Positions 6,789-14,305 of a stretch of DNA of 36,705 nt are shown here, one piece after another. How positions within the stretch are numbered: position 1 is the first letter of the stretch; each line of letters opens with the position of its first letter. The notes beneath the pieces are model-generated. The model saw only the letters and a list, made by a program, of their open reading frames with translations. It was not told where the DNA came from and searched no databases. Location of the stretch: contig JAKASX010000030.1 in the NCBI GenBank assembly GCA_021818865.1, positions 1 through 36,705 on the forward strand, in the 5' to 3' direction. Source of the stretch: Acidobacteriota bacterium (GTDB lineage: Bacteria; Acidobacteriota; Terriglobia; Acidiferrales; UBA7541). Made by a program: the position numbers and the translations under genes.

Positions 6789-7805
6789 ATGGAACGACGC
6801 CATTTCATCGCCATACTGGGCGCGGCGGTTGTGGGCACCGCGCTTCCCTATTCGCTCTACCATTATCTGGAGTCCGGTCTGGATTCCCAGGAAGTCGGAG
6901 TGCGGCGGTATCTGGACGCGGGACCGGACGCGGCGTTCGAACTCATCACGCCGAATGACGATTTTTACGTGACGACGTCGCGGAACACGCCGGACGTGGA
7001 CCCACGAACGTTTTCGTTTGCGATCGACGGATTGGTGAACCATCCGTTGCATTTCGATTACCAGCAGGTACGCGAATTGCCGCCCTACCGGACGACGATG
7101 ACGCTCGAATGCATTTCGAATCCGGTGGGCGGGAAATACATCGGCAACGCGCGATGGGCGGGAACCCTGCTGAAACCGCTGCTCAACCGCGCCGGATTGC
7201 ACCCCGCAGCAAAATTCGCGATCAGCCACGGAGCGGAAGGCTATACGACGGCGATTCCGGTGGAGCGGCTGGTTTCACCGCTGAATTTTCTGGCGTGGGA
7301 GATGAACGGCGTCGAGCTGCCGCGCCGGCACGGGTATCCGCTGCGGGTTTTCTTCCCCGGAAAATACGGGATGAAACAGCCGAAATGGATCACGCGAATC
7401 GAGCTGGTGGATCACGACTACACCGGCTACTGGGAGGCGCAGGGGTGGTCGCAGGATTGCGAGCGGCAGATTCAATCGACGATCGACTGGCCCCGGAGCG
7501 GCGCGCGCGTTTCCGGATCGCCGATCGTCGTGTGCGGCTACGCGCTCGCTTCGGAAGTGGGAATTTCGCGCGTGGAGATTTCGACCGACGGCGGACGGAC
7601 GTGGCAGGCGGCGGACATTTTCAGCAATCCTTCGCCGATCGTGTGGGCGCTGTGGAAATACGAATGGCGGAACGCGACGCGCGGCGCGCACACGCTGAAA
7701 GTGCGCGCGATTGACGGCAGCGGGAGGATGCAAACGGCGAAAAACGCTCCCGATTGGCCGAGCGGCGCGACCGGGTACCACACGATTCAGGTTACCGTCG
7801 ATTGA
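6789..7805 (+). CDS. Molybdopterin-dependent oxidoreductase, sulfite oxidase family
   Basis: The protein has 338 residues. The N-terminus (ERRHFIAILGAAVVGTALP) looks like a Tat signal or membrane anchor, as expected for a periplasmic molybdoenzyme folded in the cytoplasm. The cofactor domain (about 45-225) contains the Mo-ligating cysteine, Cys108, in TMTLECISNPVGG. The C-terminal part (about 235-338) is the Mo-co dimerisation domain, with VEISTDGGRTW and YEWRNATRGAHTLKVRAIDG. It has no heme domain, so electrons must go to a separate cytochrome. The substrate could be sulfite or another oxyanion or sulfoxide. It ends in a 14-bp convergent overlap with the cytochrome c-copper protein gene. Confidence 0.9.
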   Translation: MERRHFIAILGAAVVGTALPYSLYHYLESGLDSQEVGVRRYLDAGPDAAFELITPNDDFYVTTSRNTPDVDPRTFSFAIDGLVNHPLHFDYQQVRELPPYRTTMTLECISNPVGGKYIGNARWAGTLLKPLLNRAGLHPAAKFAISHGAEGYTTAIPVERLVSPLNFLAWEMNGVELPRRHGYPLRVFFPGKYGMKQPKWITRIELVDHDYTGYWEAQGWSQDCERQIQSTIDWPRSGARVSGSPIVVCGYALASEVGISRVEISTDGGRTWQAADIFSNPSPIVWALWKYEWRNATRGAHTLKVRAIDGSGRMQTAKNAPDWPSGATGYHTIQVTVD

Positions 7806-9159
7806 GATTCGGCGCCTTTTTCGCGGCGTGCGTGGTGTGCGTCGCGGGATGGCGCACGAAAAACTCATATTTGTTTTCCCACGGCGGAATCGCGATATCG
7901 AAAAATCCGATGAACATCTCATCGAAATCCTGATCGCCCCAGCGGACGGCGACGTTGGGATCGGGATTGTAGGGATTTTTCCAGGAATTGTCGTACCAGC
8001 CGATCGCCTGGAGCTTGGTTCCCGCCTTGAGGTGCAATGGCTTCGCCAGTTCGTAGTGGAGCTGCCAGTTGAAGTTGTAGTGGACGTAGAGGAGCGTCTG
8101 CACCTTTCCGTCTTTGTGGAGGATGTTGAATTCGAAGCGCTTTCCGCGCAGGTGCATGTGCGGAAAAATATCGAGAAGGATCGCGTTGTTCGGCAACGTG
8201 CCCCACGCCTCGACGGGAAAATTCGACGCTTCGGGCGGAATCAGGAAACTGCTGTTCGTCAGCTGGAGCGTGACCACGCGGTGCTTCACCGGCGCCTTGG
8301 CGAAGACCAATCCGACGCTGGCGCGGACCTTCGCCGCGTGACCCATCGGCATGAAATGGAGCTGAAAAACGAAATCGGAGCCGGCCCGAACGAATTTCGC
8401 GAGGCCATTGGGCCACTCGTCGGGCGGACTGCCGGGCGCGTAGACGATCAGCAAACGAGCGTCGTTCCAGCGAGCGTCGCGGCGATCCTGCGCATCTTTC
8501 AAGCTGGACGCGGTGAATGGCACACCGATCGGCGCGTGCGGCAGCCAATGCGAATGCGGCGGGCGAACGTAGACGACGGCGTGATGAACGAGGCCGGGAA
8601 TGGAGGGACGCAACTCGACCATCTGGATCCATTGGTTTCTGGTGAACCCCGTAGGCACGATTTCGTAGGTGTAGGACATGATGCCGTGGGCGGGAACCTG
8701 AACGGGCACAGGCATGCGAACGATTTTATCGGGCTTGGGAATCCGCCAGCCGGTGGCCCAGCGGCGCGCGGGCGGCGCGCCCTGGGGATTGCCGGCCGGA
8801 GCGCCAGCCGCGGCCCAGGCGATGATGGTGCGGATTTCGCGGCGCGAGAGCGTGGGATTATTCGAGAATTTTCCGAAGCGTGGATCGGCGAACCAGGGCG
8901 GCATCGCGCGTTTCTCCACGCTCTTCGCGATCGCCTGGGCGTAGGGGCGCGTTTGGGTGTAGGTGACGAGCGGCATCGAAATTTCGCCGGCGTGATGGCA
9001 ACTTTGGCAGCGCTGCTGGAGGATGGGCAGGACGTTCTTATAAAAAGTGGGCGCGTTGGAGCGCGCTCGCGCTTGCGGCGCAATGCCGAGTGCAACGTAC
9101 GCGCCTGCAAGAAGCAAGCCGGCCCATTTCCGCGTTTGACGAATGCTATGCCCTGCCAT
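7792..9159 (-). CDS. Cytochrome c fused to a PHM/DBH-like copper type II monooxygenase
   Basis: The protein has 455 residues and a signal peptide. An N-terminal c-type heme site is Cys51, Cys54 and His55 (CQSCHH), with a later Met as possible sixth ligand (KRAMPPWF). The rest follows the two-domain copper type II, ascorbate-dependent monooxygenase pattern. The first copper pair His192-His193 lies in GLVHHAVVYV and His268 in FQLHFMPMG. The second-site ligands His334 and His336 lie in FPHMHLRGK and Met415 in DFDEMFIGFF. By family knowledge these are the six copper ligands of peptidylglycine and dopamine monooxygenases. The heme may deliver the electrons that ascorbate supplies in animals; that is inference. 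The start is ATG 9159; an in-frame GTG at 9177 is possible, and neither has a clear ribosome site. Confidence 0.85.
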   Translation of the reverse strand: MAGHSIRQTRKWAGLLLAGAYVALGIAPQARARSNAPTFYKNVLPILQQRCQSCHHAGEISMPLVTYTQTRPYAQAIAKSVEKRAMPPWFADPRFGKFSNNPTLSRREIRTIIAWAAAGAPAGNPQGAPPARRWATGWRIPKPDKIVRMPVPVQVPAHGIMSYTYEIVPTGFTRNQWIQMVELRPSIPGLVHHAVVYVRPPHSHWLPHAPIGVPFTASSLKDAQDRRDARWNDARLLIVYAPGSPPDEWPNGLAKFVRAGSDFVFQLHFMPMGHAAKVRASVGLVFAKAPVKHRVVTLQLTNSSFLIPPEASNFPVEAWGTLPNNAILLDIFPHMHLRGKRFEFNILHKDGKVQTLLYVHYNFNWQLHYELAKPLHLKAGTKLQAIGWYDNSWKNPYNPDPNVAVRWGDQDFDEMFIGFFDIAIPPWENKYEFFVRHPATHTTHAAKKAPNLNRR

Positions 9160-9296
9160 GAAGCCTGAAGTGTTCACCCGTGTTCTGCGCCTCGCAGCCC
9201 CGTATCACAGCCTTCAGGCTGCGCGTGGTTCTGCCTGCTCCCTTTTTCGGTCACCTCTCACTGGATGCGGCGGACGAAAAAGCCGTTGCCGTGCGG

Positions 9297-10349
9297 TCAG
9301 CGTTTTGGGGCGTTTGCGCCGACGAAGATGGATTTCGGCATCATCACGTGGACGCCGACGCGGTCGTCGACGAGTTCATTGATGCGAACGTTGCCGGCGA
9401 CGCTGGTGAGCATGTAGGCGCGGCCTCGCGTGAGATGTTTTTCGGTGACGAGGAATTGGATCATGTTGCGAACCGCCATTTTCGTCGCTTCGCGAAGGCT
9501 GTGGCTGAATCCCATCGAGATGTAATCGGTGGGAGTTTCCGCTTCGGGCCAGAGCAGGTGCATGTGCTTGCGAACGATGAACTGGAACGTGCCGATGAGA
9601 GATGTTTCCATGGCGGTGATATCCACTTCGCCATCGCCCTGGCCGGCGTGGCCGTCACCGACGAAAAACAGCGCGCCGGGCGCCTGAACCGGCAAATAGA
9701 GCGTGGTGCCGGCGACGAGTTCCTTATCGTCCATATTGCCGCCGTGGAACCATGGCGGGACGCTGCTGATTTTTCCCATCATCACCGGCGGCGCAACACC
9801 CATGCTGCCGAAAAACGGCCGGATGGGAACGTGGATTCCCGGCGCGAAGCGGGCGAAACCGCGCTTGGCATCGAGCGGAATGATGATCATGCGGGCGTAG
9901 GGGAAATCATCGGGCAGAAAACCTTCGCCGGGAACGAAGGCGTTGTAGGCGTAAGGAATCGCGAGACGTATTTTCAGGATTTTCACTTCGAGGACGTCGC
10001 CGGGTTCGGCGCCATCCACGTAGATCGGACCGTCGAGGATGTGACCGCCGGGACCGCGGTCCTTCACCTGGGCGAAGATCTCGCTGAGCGCCGCCTCGAC
10101 TTCGGAGGGTGGAACGCCGGCGCGCTCGAGCGCGGTGGGGCTCGAGGTGATCAACGTGCGCGCCTGGACGACGTCGCCCGAATGGATGCGGAGCACGGGC
10201 GGAACGTGGGCGCTGTAATAGCCCCAAGCGACCGTTTTCGGCGTCGGGTCGAGCGTATAGAAATGACCGGGCTGCGGCTTTTGCGCGCCAAGCGCGGCGG
10301 CGGCAAACGCGAGCGCGGCGGCGATGGCGGATAACGCGATTTTACGCAT
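9297..10349 (-). CDS. Secreted acetamidase/formamidase family protein
   Basis: The protein has 350 residues. A signal peptide (MRKIALSAIAAALAFAAAAL, then GAQ) is unusual, as classical FmdA enzymes are cytoplasmic. The body shows family landmarks: TVAWGYYSAHVPPVLRIHSGDVV, then GPIYVDGAEPGDVLEVKI, then FVGDGHAGQGDGEVDITAMETS. By family knowledge these enzymes hydrolyse short-chain amides such as formamide or acetamide to ammonia and the acid. GGGAGGGAG lies just before ATG 10349. The gene reads in the same direction as the cytochrome-copper gene, 137 bp further on, and is divergent from the PQQ-propeller gene. Confidence 0.88.
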   Translation of the reverse strand: MRKIALSAIAAALAFAAAALGAQKPQPGHFYTLDPTPKTVAWGYYSAHVPPVLRIHSGDVVQARTLITSSPTALERAGVPPSEVEAALSEIFAQVKDRGPGGHILDGPIYVDGAEPGDVLEVKILKIRLAIPYAYNAFVPGEGFLPDDFPYARMIIIPLDAKRGFARFAPGIHVPIRPFFGSMGVAPPVMMGKISSVPPWFHGGNMDDKELVAGTTLYLPVQAPGALFFVGDGHAGQGDGEVDITAMETSLIGTFQFIVRKHMHLLWPEAETPTDYISMGFSHSLREATKMAVRNMIQFLVTEKHLTRGRAYMLTSVAGNVRINELVDDRVGVHVMMPKSIFVGANAPKR

Positions 10350-10387
10350 GGATGGTCGCTCCCTCCCTGGGTAGAGTCGTTTCGCAA

Positions 10388-10416
10388 TTGACAGCGGGCC
10401 TGATTGTACTCACGAT
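10388..10416 (+). promoter_or_regulatory. Possible promoter of the PQQ-propeller lipoprotein gene
   Basis: A perfect TTGACA (10388-10393) is followed after 17 bp by CACGAT (10411-10416), which matches the -10 consensus at only three positions. If real, it places transcription start near 10423 and rules out the TTG at 10404 as a translation start. Confidence 0.35.
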
Positions 10417-10475
10417 TAGCCCCGGGCCCCTTCCCTTTTCCAATTGGGCGGGCTCGATCGGGCGGCGCGTCGAGC

Positions 10476-12230
10476 GTGGGTTTTTCGTGCGCCTACCTGC
10501 ACACACGGGAGGACGCCATTACCTCAGATCGTCGAGCCAAACGTACCGTTTCGCAATTTGCCGCCTTCGCCGCGGCGCTGATTCTGGCCGCGCTGGCGGG
10601 ACTTGCCGGATGCAGCCGGCGGCATTCGGAAGCGAGCGAAAAATCGCCGAATTCGGCCCCTGGCGCAGCGGCATTCATTCCCGACAAGACCGTTCCCTCG
10701 CCCGTTTACGCGTCGGTTCCGGCGACACCTGCCGACGACGTGCTCACGTACCACAACAATCTGGCGCGCACGGGCGTGAATCCGCACGAAACGATTCTGA
10801 CGCCGGAGAACGTGAACGCCGGTTCGTTCGGCAAATTGTTCAGCGATCCCGTGGACGGGTTCGTTTACGCGCAGCCGCTTTACCTGGCGGGAGTGGAGAT
10901 TCCGGGCAAAGGGCCGCGGAACGTCGTCTACGTGGCGACGGAAAGCGACACCGTCTACGCATTCGACGCGGATAAAGCGGGACCGCCGCTGTGGCGCAAG
11001 AGCCTGCTCGCCGGCGGCACGGCGCCGACCGGACAGGATTTCGCGTGCGGTCAGATCGTGCCGCGCGTGGGCATCACGAGCACGCCGGTGGCGGATTTGG
11101 CGACGAAGACGATTTACGTGGAAGACATGGTGAAGCACGGGCACGGCGAACATGCGACCTACGCACAGCAACTGCACGCGCTGGACCTCGGGACGGGCGC
11201 GGAGAAACTCGGCGGGCCGGAGACGATCGCGGGATCGGTGCCGGGCAAAGGAGCGGGGAGTAAGAACGGGAAAATCGCCTTCGACGCCTTCCTGCACATG
11301 GATCGGCCGGGACTCGCGCTTTCGCGCGGCGTGATTTACATCGCGTTCGGGTCGCACTGCGATTTGGGCGATTACCACGGATGGGTTTTTGCGTATGGAG
11401 CACAGCATCTGCGGATGCGCGGCGTTTGGAATGCCACGCCGAACGGATCGCAGGGAGCGATCTGGGAAACGGGCGACGCGCCGGCCGTGGATTCCGAGGG
11501 CAATCTTTACGTGATGACGGGCAACGGGACATTTGACGCGAATTCCGGCCAATCCGATTATGGCGACAGCGTGGTGAAGCTCGGATGGCGCGGGAATACG
11601 TTACGGGCGTTCGATTACTTCACTCCGTACGATCAGGAAAAGCTCAACGAGCAAGATCTGGATCTTGGTTCGGGAGGATTGCTGCTGCTGCCGCACGCGG
11701 CGGGCCAATTGCCGCTGGCCGCCGGCGCGGGGAAATCGGGCGTGATTTACGTGATGAATCGAAACAATCTGGGCCATTTCAACGCGCAGGGCGACAGCCA
11801 GATCGTGCAGCGAATTTCCGGCCAAATTTCGGGAAGTTTCAGCACGCCAGCGTATTGGAATGGGCGGGTTTACTTCGGGCCGGTGAGCCAGCCGATCAAA
11901 GCGTTCGCGTTTTCCCACGACAGGCTGTCGGGCGAGCCGATTTCGCAGACGCCGGACCAGTTCGATTATCCCGGGGCGACGCCGTCGATTTCATCGAATG
12001 GGAACAGGAACGGAATCGTGTGGGCGCTCGATACGAGCAACTACGTTTCCGGGCGGCCGGCGGTGCTGCACGCATACGACGCCGCGAATCTTTCGCGGGA
12101 GCTTTACAAGAGCCCGTCGAGCGGGGCGGGAGGGCCGGGCGTGAAGTTCAGCGTGCCAACCGTGGCGCACGGTCACGTCTATTTCGGGACGCAACATTCG
12201 CTGGAAGTGTACGGATTGGTGAAACGCTGA
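10476..12230 (+). CDS. Lipoprotein with PQQ/WD40-like beta-propeller
   Basis: This is a secreted lipoprotein of about 570-585 residues. A basic stretch (SDRRAKRTVSQ), a hydrophobic core and the lipobox LAGLAGC give a class II signal. The mature part starts with DVLTYHNNLARTGVNPHETI and carries repeated propeller blades such as VVYVATESDTVYAFDA, TIYVEDM, GVIYVMNRNNLGHFNA and HVYFGTQHSLEVYGL, typical of PQQ-repeat proteins. I do not see the cysteine pair or other catalytic marks of quinoprotein alcohol dehydrogenases, so it may be a binding or scaffold protein. The start is uncertain. GTG 10476 is the nearest standard codon, but the best ribosome site (GGGAGGA, 10507-10513) sits 4-5 bases before an ATT at 10518, which would give an ideal lipoprotein signal. 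Confidence 0.82.
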   Translation: MGFSCAYLHTREDAITSDRRAKRTVSQFAAFAAALILAALAGLAGCSRRHSEASEKSPNSAPGAAAFIPDKTVPSPVYASVPATPADDVLTYHNNLARTGVNPHETILTPENVNAGSFGKLFSDPVDGFVYAQPLYLAGVEIPGKGPRNVVYVATESDTVYAFDADKAGPPLWRKSLLAGGTAPTGQDFACGQIVPRVGITSTPVADLATKTIYVEDMVKHGHGEHATYAQQLHALDLGTGAEKLGGPETIAGSVPGKGAGSKNGKIAFDAFLHMDRPGLALSRGVIYIAFGSHCDLGDYHGWVFAYGAQHLRMRGVWNATPNGSQGAIWETGDAPAVDSEGNLYVMTGNGTFDANSGQSDYGDSVVKLGWRGNTLRAFDYFTPYDQEKLNEQDLDLGSGGLLLLPHAAGQLPLAAGAGKSGVIYVMNRNNLGHFNAQGDSQIVQRISGQISGSFSTPAYWNGRVYFGPVSQPIKAFAFSHDRLSGEPISQTPDQFDYPGATPSISSNGNRNGIVWALDTSNYVSGRPAVLHAYDAANLSRELYKSPSSGAGGPGVKFSVPTVAHGHVYFGTQHSLEVYGLVKR

Positions 12231-12264
12231 AGCCACGGACGCGCTCGACGATCGCTTGCACTGC

Positions 12265-12305
12265 CATGTTGAGCACCGAACTTTCGGGGCGAAACATCCC
12301 GAAAG
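12265..12305. repeat. Dispersed repeat, short copy
   Basis: CATGTTGAGCACCGAACTTT and the following GGGGCGAAACATCCCG match, with few changes, the reverse complement of about 17437-17472 (CATGCTGAGCCCCGAGCTTT, then GGGGCGAAGCATCCCG). It sits in the gap between the convergent PQQ-propeller and amidase genes and contains a CTTTCGGG...CCCGAAAG stem. Confidence 0.65.
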
Positions 12306-12356
12306 AGCCTCGGCAAAGTGCCAACCGCCGCGGCTGCCGGATTCGGGGTGCCGCGC

Positions 12357-14168
12357 CTAAATCCTCGGGTGGCGCAGGTTGAATTTCGTTGCGTTTTGGT
12401 AGGCGCGGCCGAAGGCCAGCAATTTTGCTTCGCCGTAGAGCGGCGCCAGGAACGTAATGCTGACCGGCGTGCCCGGACCTCCATAGTTGCTTTCGATTAC
12501 ACCGGATTTGCCGGGTTTGGGCGCGGGCGGGGCGTCGGGACCGCGGAGACCGTTGGGCATGATGAGCGCGGGATGGCCGGTGAGGTTCGTGACGGTGAGT
12601 TGCTCGCCGCCGGTGGGCGCGACGATCACGTCGAATCCGGAGAACGCCTTGTCCACCGCTTCGAGTGCCAGGAAGCGGGCGCGCATCGCCTGAATGTATT
12701 CGACGGCGGGAATAAAGCGAGCCACGCGGAATGTGTTCGGCCACGCCTCGGGGCCCTGACTGACGAGCAATTTGTCGCGGCCGGTGCGAGTCAATTCGTC
12801 GAAAGCCGCGGCGGCTTCGGCATTGAGAATCGTGAGCATCGCGCCGAAAGGATCGTTAGGAATTTCGACCGGAGTCATCTCGACGCCCATGGCGTGGAGC
12901 TTTTCGAGCGCGGCCTCGTTGAAGCGATTGTCGTATTTCGCCTGGGCGAGAAACGATTCGCGCTCCTCGTCGGTGAAGTGAGCGAAACGGTTGAGGCGCG
13001 CGGCGAGTTTTTCAGGATTGAAGGCAAATTCCGATTTCAAGTAGCCGACGCGGAGCTTGCGCCAGTCGAGGTCGGCATTCCAATGGAAACCGGTGTGCTG
13101 CACGGAGCGATCCTGGCCGTCGGGACCGTAAATCGCTTCGAGCACCATGGCGCAATCTTCCACGGAGCGGCAGATCGGACCCAATTTGTCCATCGTCCAG
13201 GAAAGCGCCATCGCGCCGGTGCGCGGCACGTGGCCGAAGGTGGGCCGCAGGCCGGTGCAGCCGCAGCGCGTGCTGGGCGAGGAGATCGAGCCGAGCGTTT
13301 CCGATCCGACGCTGAACGCCACGCAGCCGGCAGCGGTTGCGGACGCAGGACCGGCCGATGAACCGCTCGAACCCTGAGCGGGATTCCACGGATTGCGGGT
13401 GATGCCGCCGAACCAGACGTCGCCTTCGGCCAGCGCGCCGAGGGTGAGCTTGGCCACGAGAATGGCGCCGGCGGCGTCGAGACGCTTCACCACCGTCGCG
13501 TCTTCATCAATCACCTGATCCTTGTAGGGCATCGCGCCCCAGGTGGTTCGATAGCCTTTCGCGGCGAGCAAATCCTTGGCGCCCCAGGGCAAGCCGTGGA
13601 GCGGGCCGCGATATTTGCCCGCGGCGATGTCGCGATCGGCTTCCCTGGCCTGCGCGAGCGCGCGCTCTTCGGTGAGCGTGATGACGAAATGGAGCGTGGG
13701 ATCGTAGCGCTTGAGCCGGGCGAGATACATTTCGGTGAGCGCCGTGGCGGAGACTTTGCGGCGGCGAACGAGTTCGGCGAGTTCGCGCACGGTCCAAAAC
13801 GCGACATCCTCGAGATTTTTCGGCACGCCGCGCAGGCCGGGCGCGGGCGAAATGCGCATCTCGCGGCCAAGCGGCTCATACGGCGCGGCGCCGGGATACG
13901 GGTCGAAAATAAAGGCGGGCTGGACGCTATTGGGCATGTGGAGCTGGTAGATCGTGTCGTAGCTTTTCACGTTTTCGTCGAGCATGCCGAGCATCATTTT
14001 CCGGTCGTCCGCGGGAATCGGAACGTCGGCGATGGCCGCGGCCTGCTCGATCATTTCAGGCGTGATTTTTTCCTTGCCCTGTGCCAAGGCCATCAACGCG
14101 CCGGGGAACAGGGTGCCCGCAAGGCCAAAGCTGGAACAGACGGCCAGAAAATTGCGTCGGTTGAGCAT
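12357..14168 (-). CDS. Tat-exported amidase with fused AtzG-like N-terminal module
   Basis: The protein has 603 residues. It starts with a twin-arginine signal (MLNRRNFLAVCSSFGLAGTL). A helical module of about 65 residues follows, with ITPEMIEQAAAIADVPIPAD, LDENVKSYDTIYQLHMPN and SVQPAFIFDP, whose pattern resembles the small AtzG/GatC-like partners of amidases. The amidase-signature domain has Lys198 in LPWGAKDLLA and cis-Ser270 in QGSSGSSAG. The nucleophile is Ser294 in GSETLGSIS, with the correct 24-residue spacing. ATG 14168 is preceded by GAGGAGG at good spacing, so the in-frame upstream start at 14198 is rejected. It acts on an unknown amide in the periplasm. It is a close paralogue of the amidase at 1513-2952, in which the module is a separate product. 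Confidence 0.93.
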   Translation of the reverse strand: MLNRRNFLAVCSSFGLAGTLFPGALMALAQGKEKITPEMIEQAAAIADVPIPADDRKMMLGMLDENVKSYDTIYQLHMPNSVQPAFIFDPYPGAAPYEPLGREMRISPAPGLRGVPKNLEDVAFWTVRELAELVRRRKVSATALTEMYLARLKRYDPTLHFVITLTEERALAQAREADRDIAAGKYRGPLHGLPWGAKDLLAAKGYRTTWGAMPYKDQVIDEDATVVKRLDAAGAILVAKLTLGALAEGDVWFGGITRNPWNPAQGSSGSSAGPASATAAGCVAFSVGSETLGSISSPSTRCGCTGLRPTFGHVPRTGAMALSWTMDKLGPICRSVEDCAMVLEAIYGPDGQDRSVQHTGFHWNADLDWRKLRVGYLKSEFAFNPEKLAARLNRFAHFTDEERESFLAQAKYDNRFNEAALEKLHAMGVEMTPVEIPNDPFGAMLTILNAEAAAAFDELTRTGRDKLLVSQGPEAWPNTFRVARFIPAVEYIQAMRARFLALEAVDKAFSGFDVIVAPTGGEQLTVTNLTGHPALIMPNGLRGPDAPPAPKPGKSGVIESNYGGPGTPVSITFLAPLYGEAKLLAFGRAYQNATKFNLRHPRI

Positions 14169-14189
14169 GAAAAGCCTCCTCGGGCGCGG

Positions 14190-14218
14190 ATTTTCCAATC
14201 GTCAGCCGCGGGAGTCAA
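14190..14218 (-). promoter_or_regulatory. Putative promoter of the Tat-exported amidase gene
   Basis: On the minus strand, TTGACT (14218-14213), a 17-bp spacer and GAAAAT (14195-14190) resemble a sigma-70 promoter (five and four of six matches). A short leader carrying GAGGAGG then leads to ATG 14168. Confidence 0.45.
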
Positions 14219-14266
14219 GCGGAATCGGGCGTGAAAGAGGCGCTTGGCGACGGATGGGCATAGCCG

Positions 14267-14295
14267 TTGACCTTGTCCTGCGACCCGTCTAAAAT
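14267..14295 (+). promoter_or_regulatory. Sigma-70 promoter of the Ser/Thr kinase gene, leaderless or nearly so
   Basis: TTGACC (14267-14272), a 17-bp spacer and TAAAAT (14290-14295) match the consensus at five of six positions each. The start of transcription would fall near 14302, only a few bases before ATG 14306. No ribosome site is present, so the mRNA is probably leaderless or nearly so. The promoter also excludes the TTG at 14267 as a start codon. Confidence 0.65.
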
Positions 14296-14305
14296 CTTCC
14301 CGCCC

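Noticed and set aside
7711-9168. Plus-strand open frame opposite the cytochrome-copper gene
   Set aside because: All heme and copper ligand motifs are on the minus strand; the plus frame has no domain.
9180-10334. Plus-strand open frame opposite the acetamidase gene
   Set aside because: The minus strand encodes a full FmdA-type protein with signal peptide and ribosome site; the plus frame has neither.
14267-14305. TTG 14267 as start of the Ser/Thr kinase
   Set aside because: That TTG is the first base triplet of a well-matched -35 box, and kinase similarity begins after ATG 14306.
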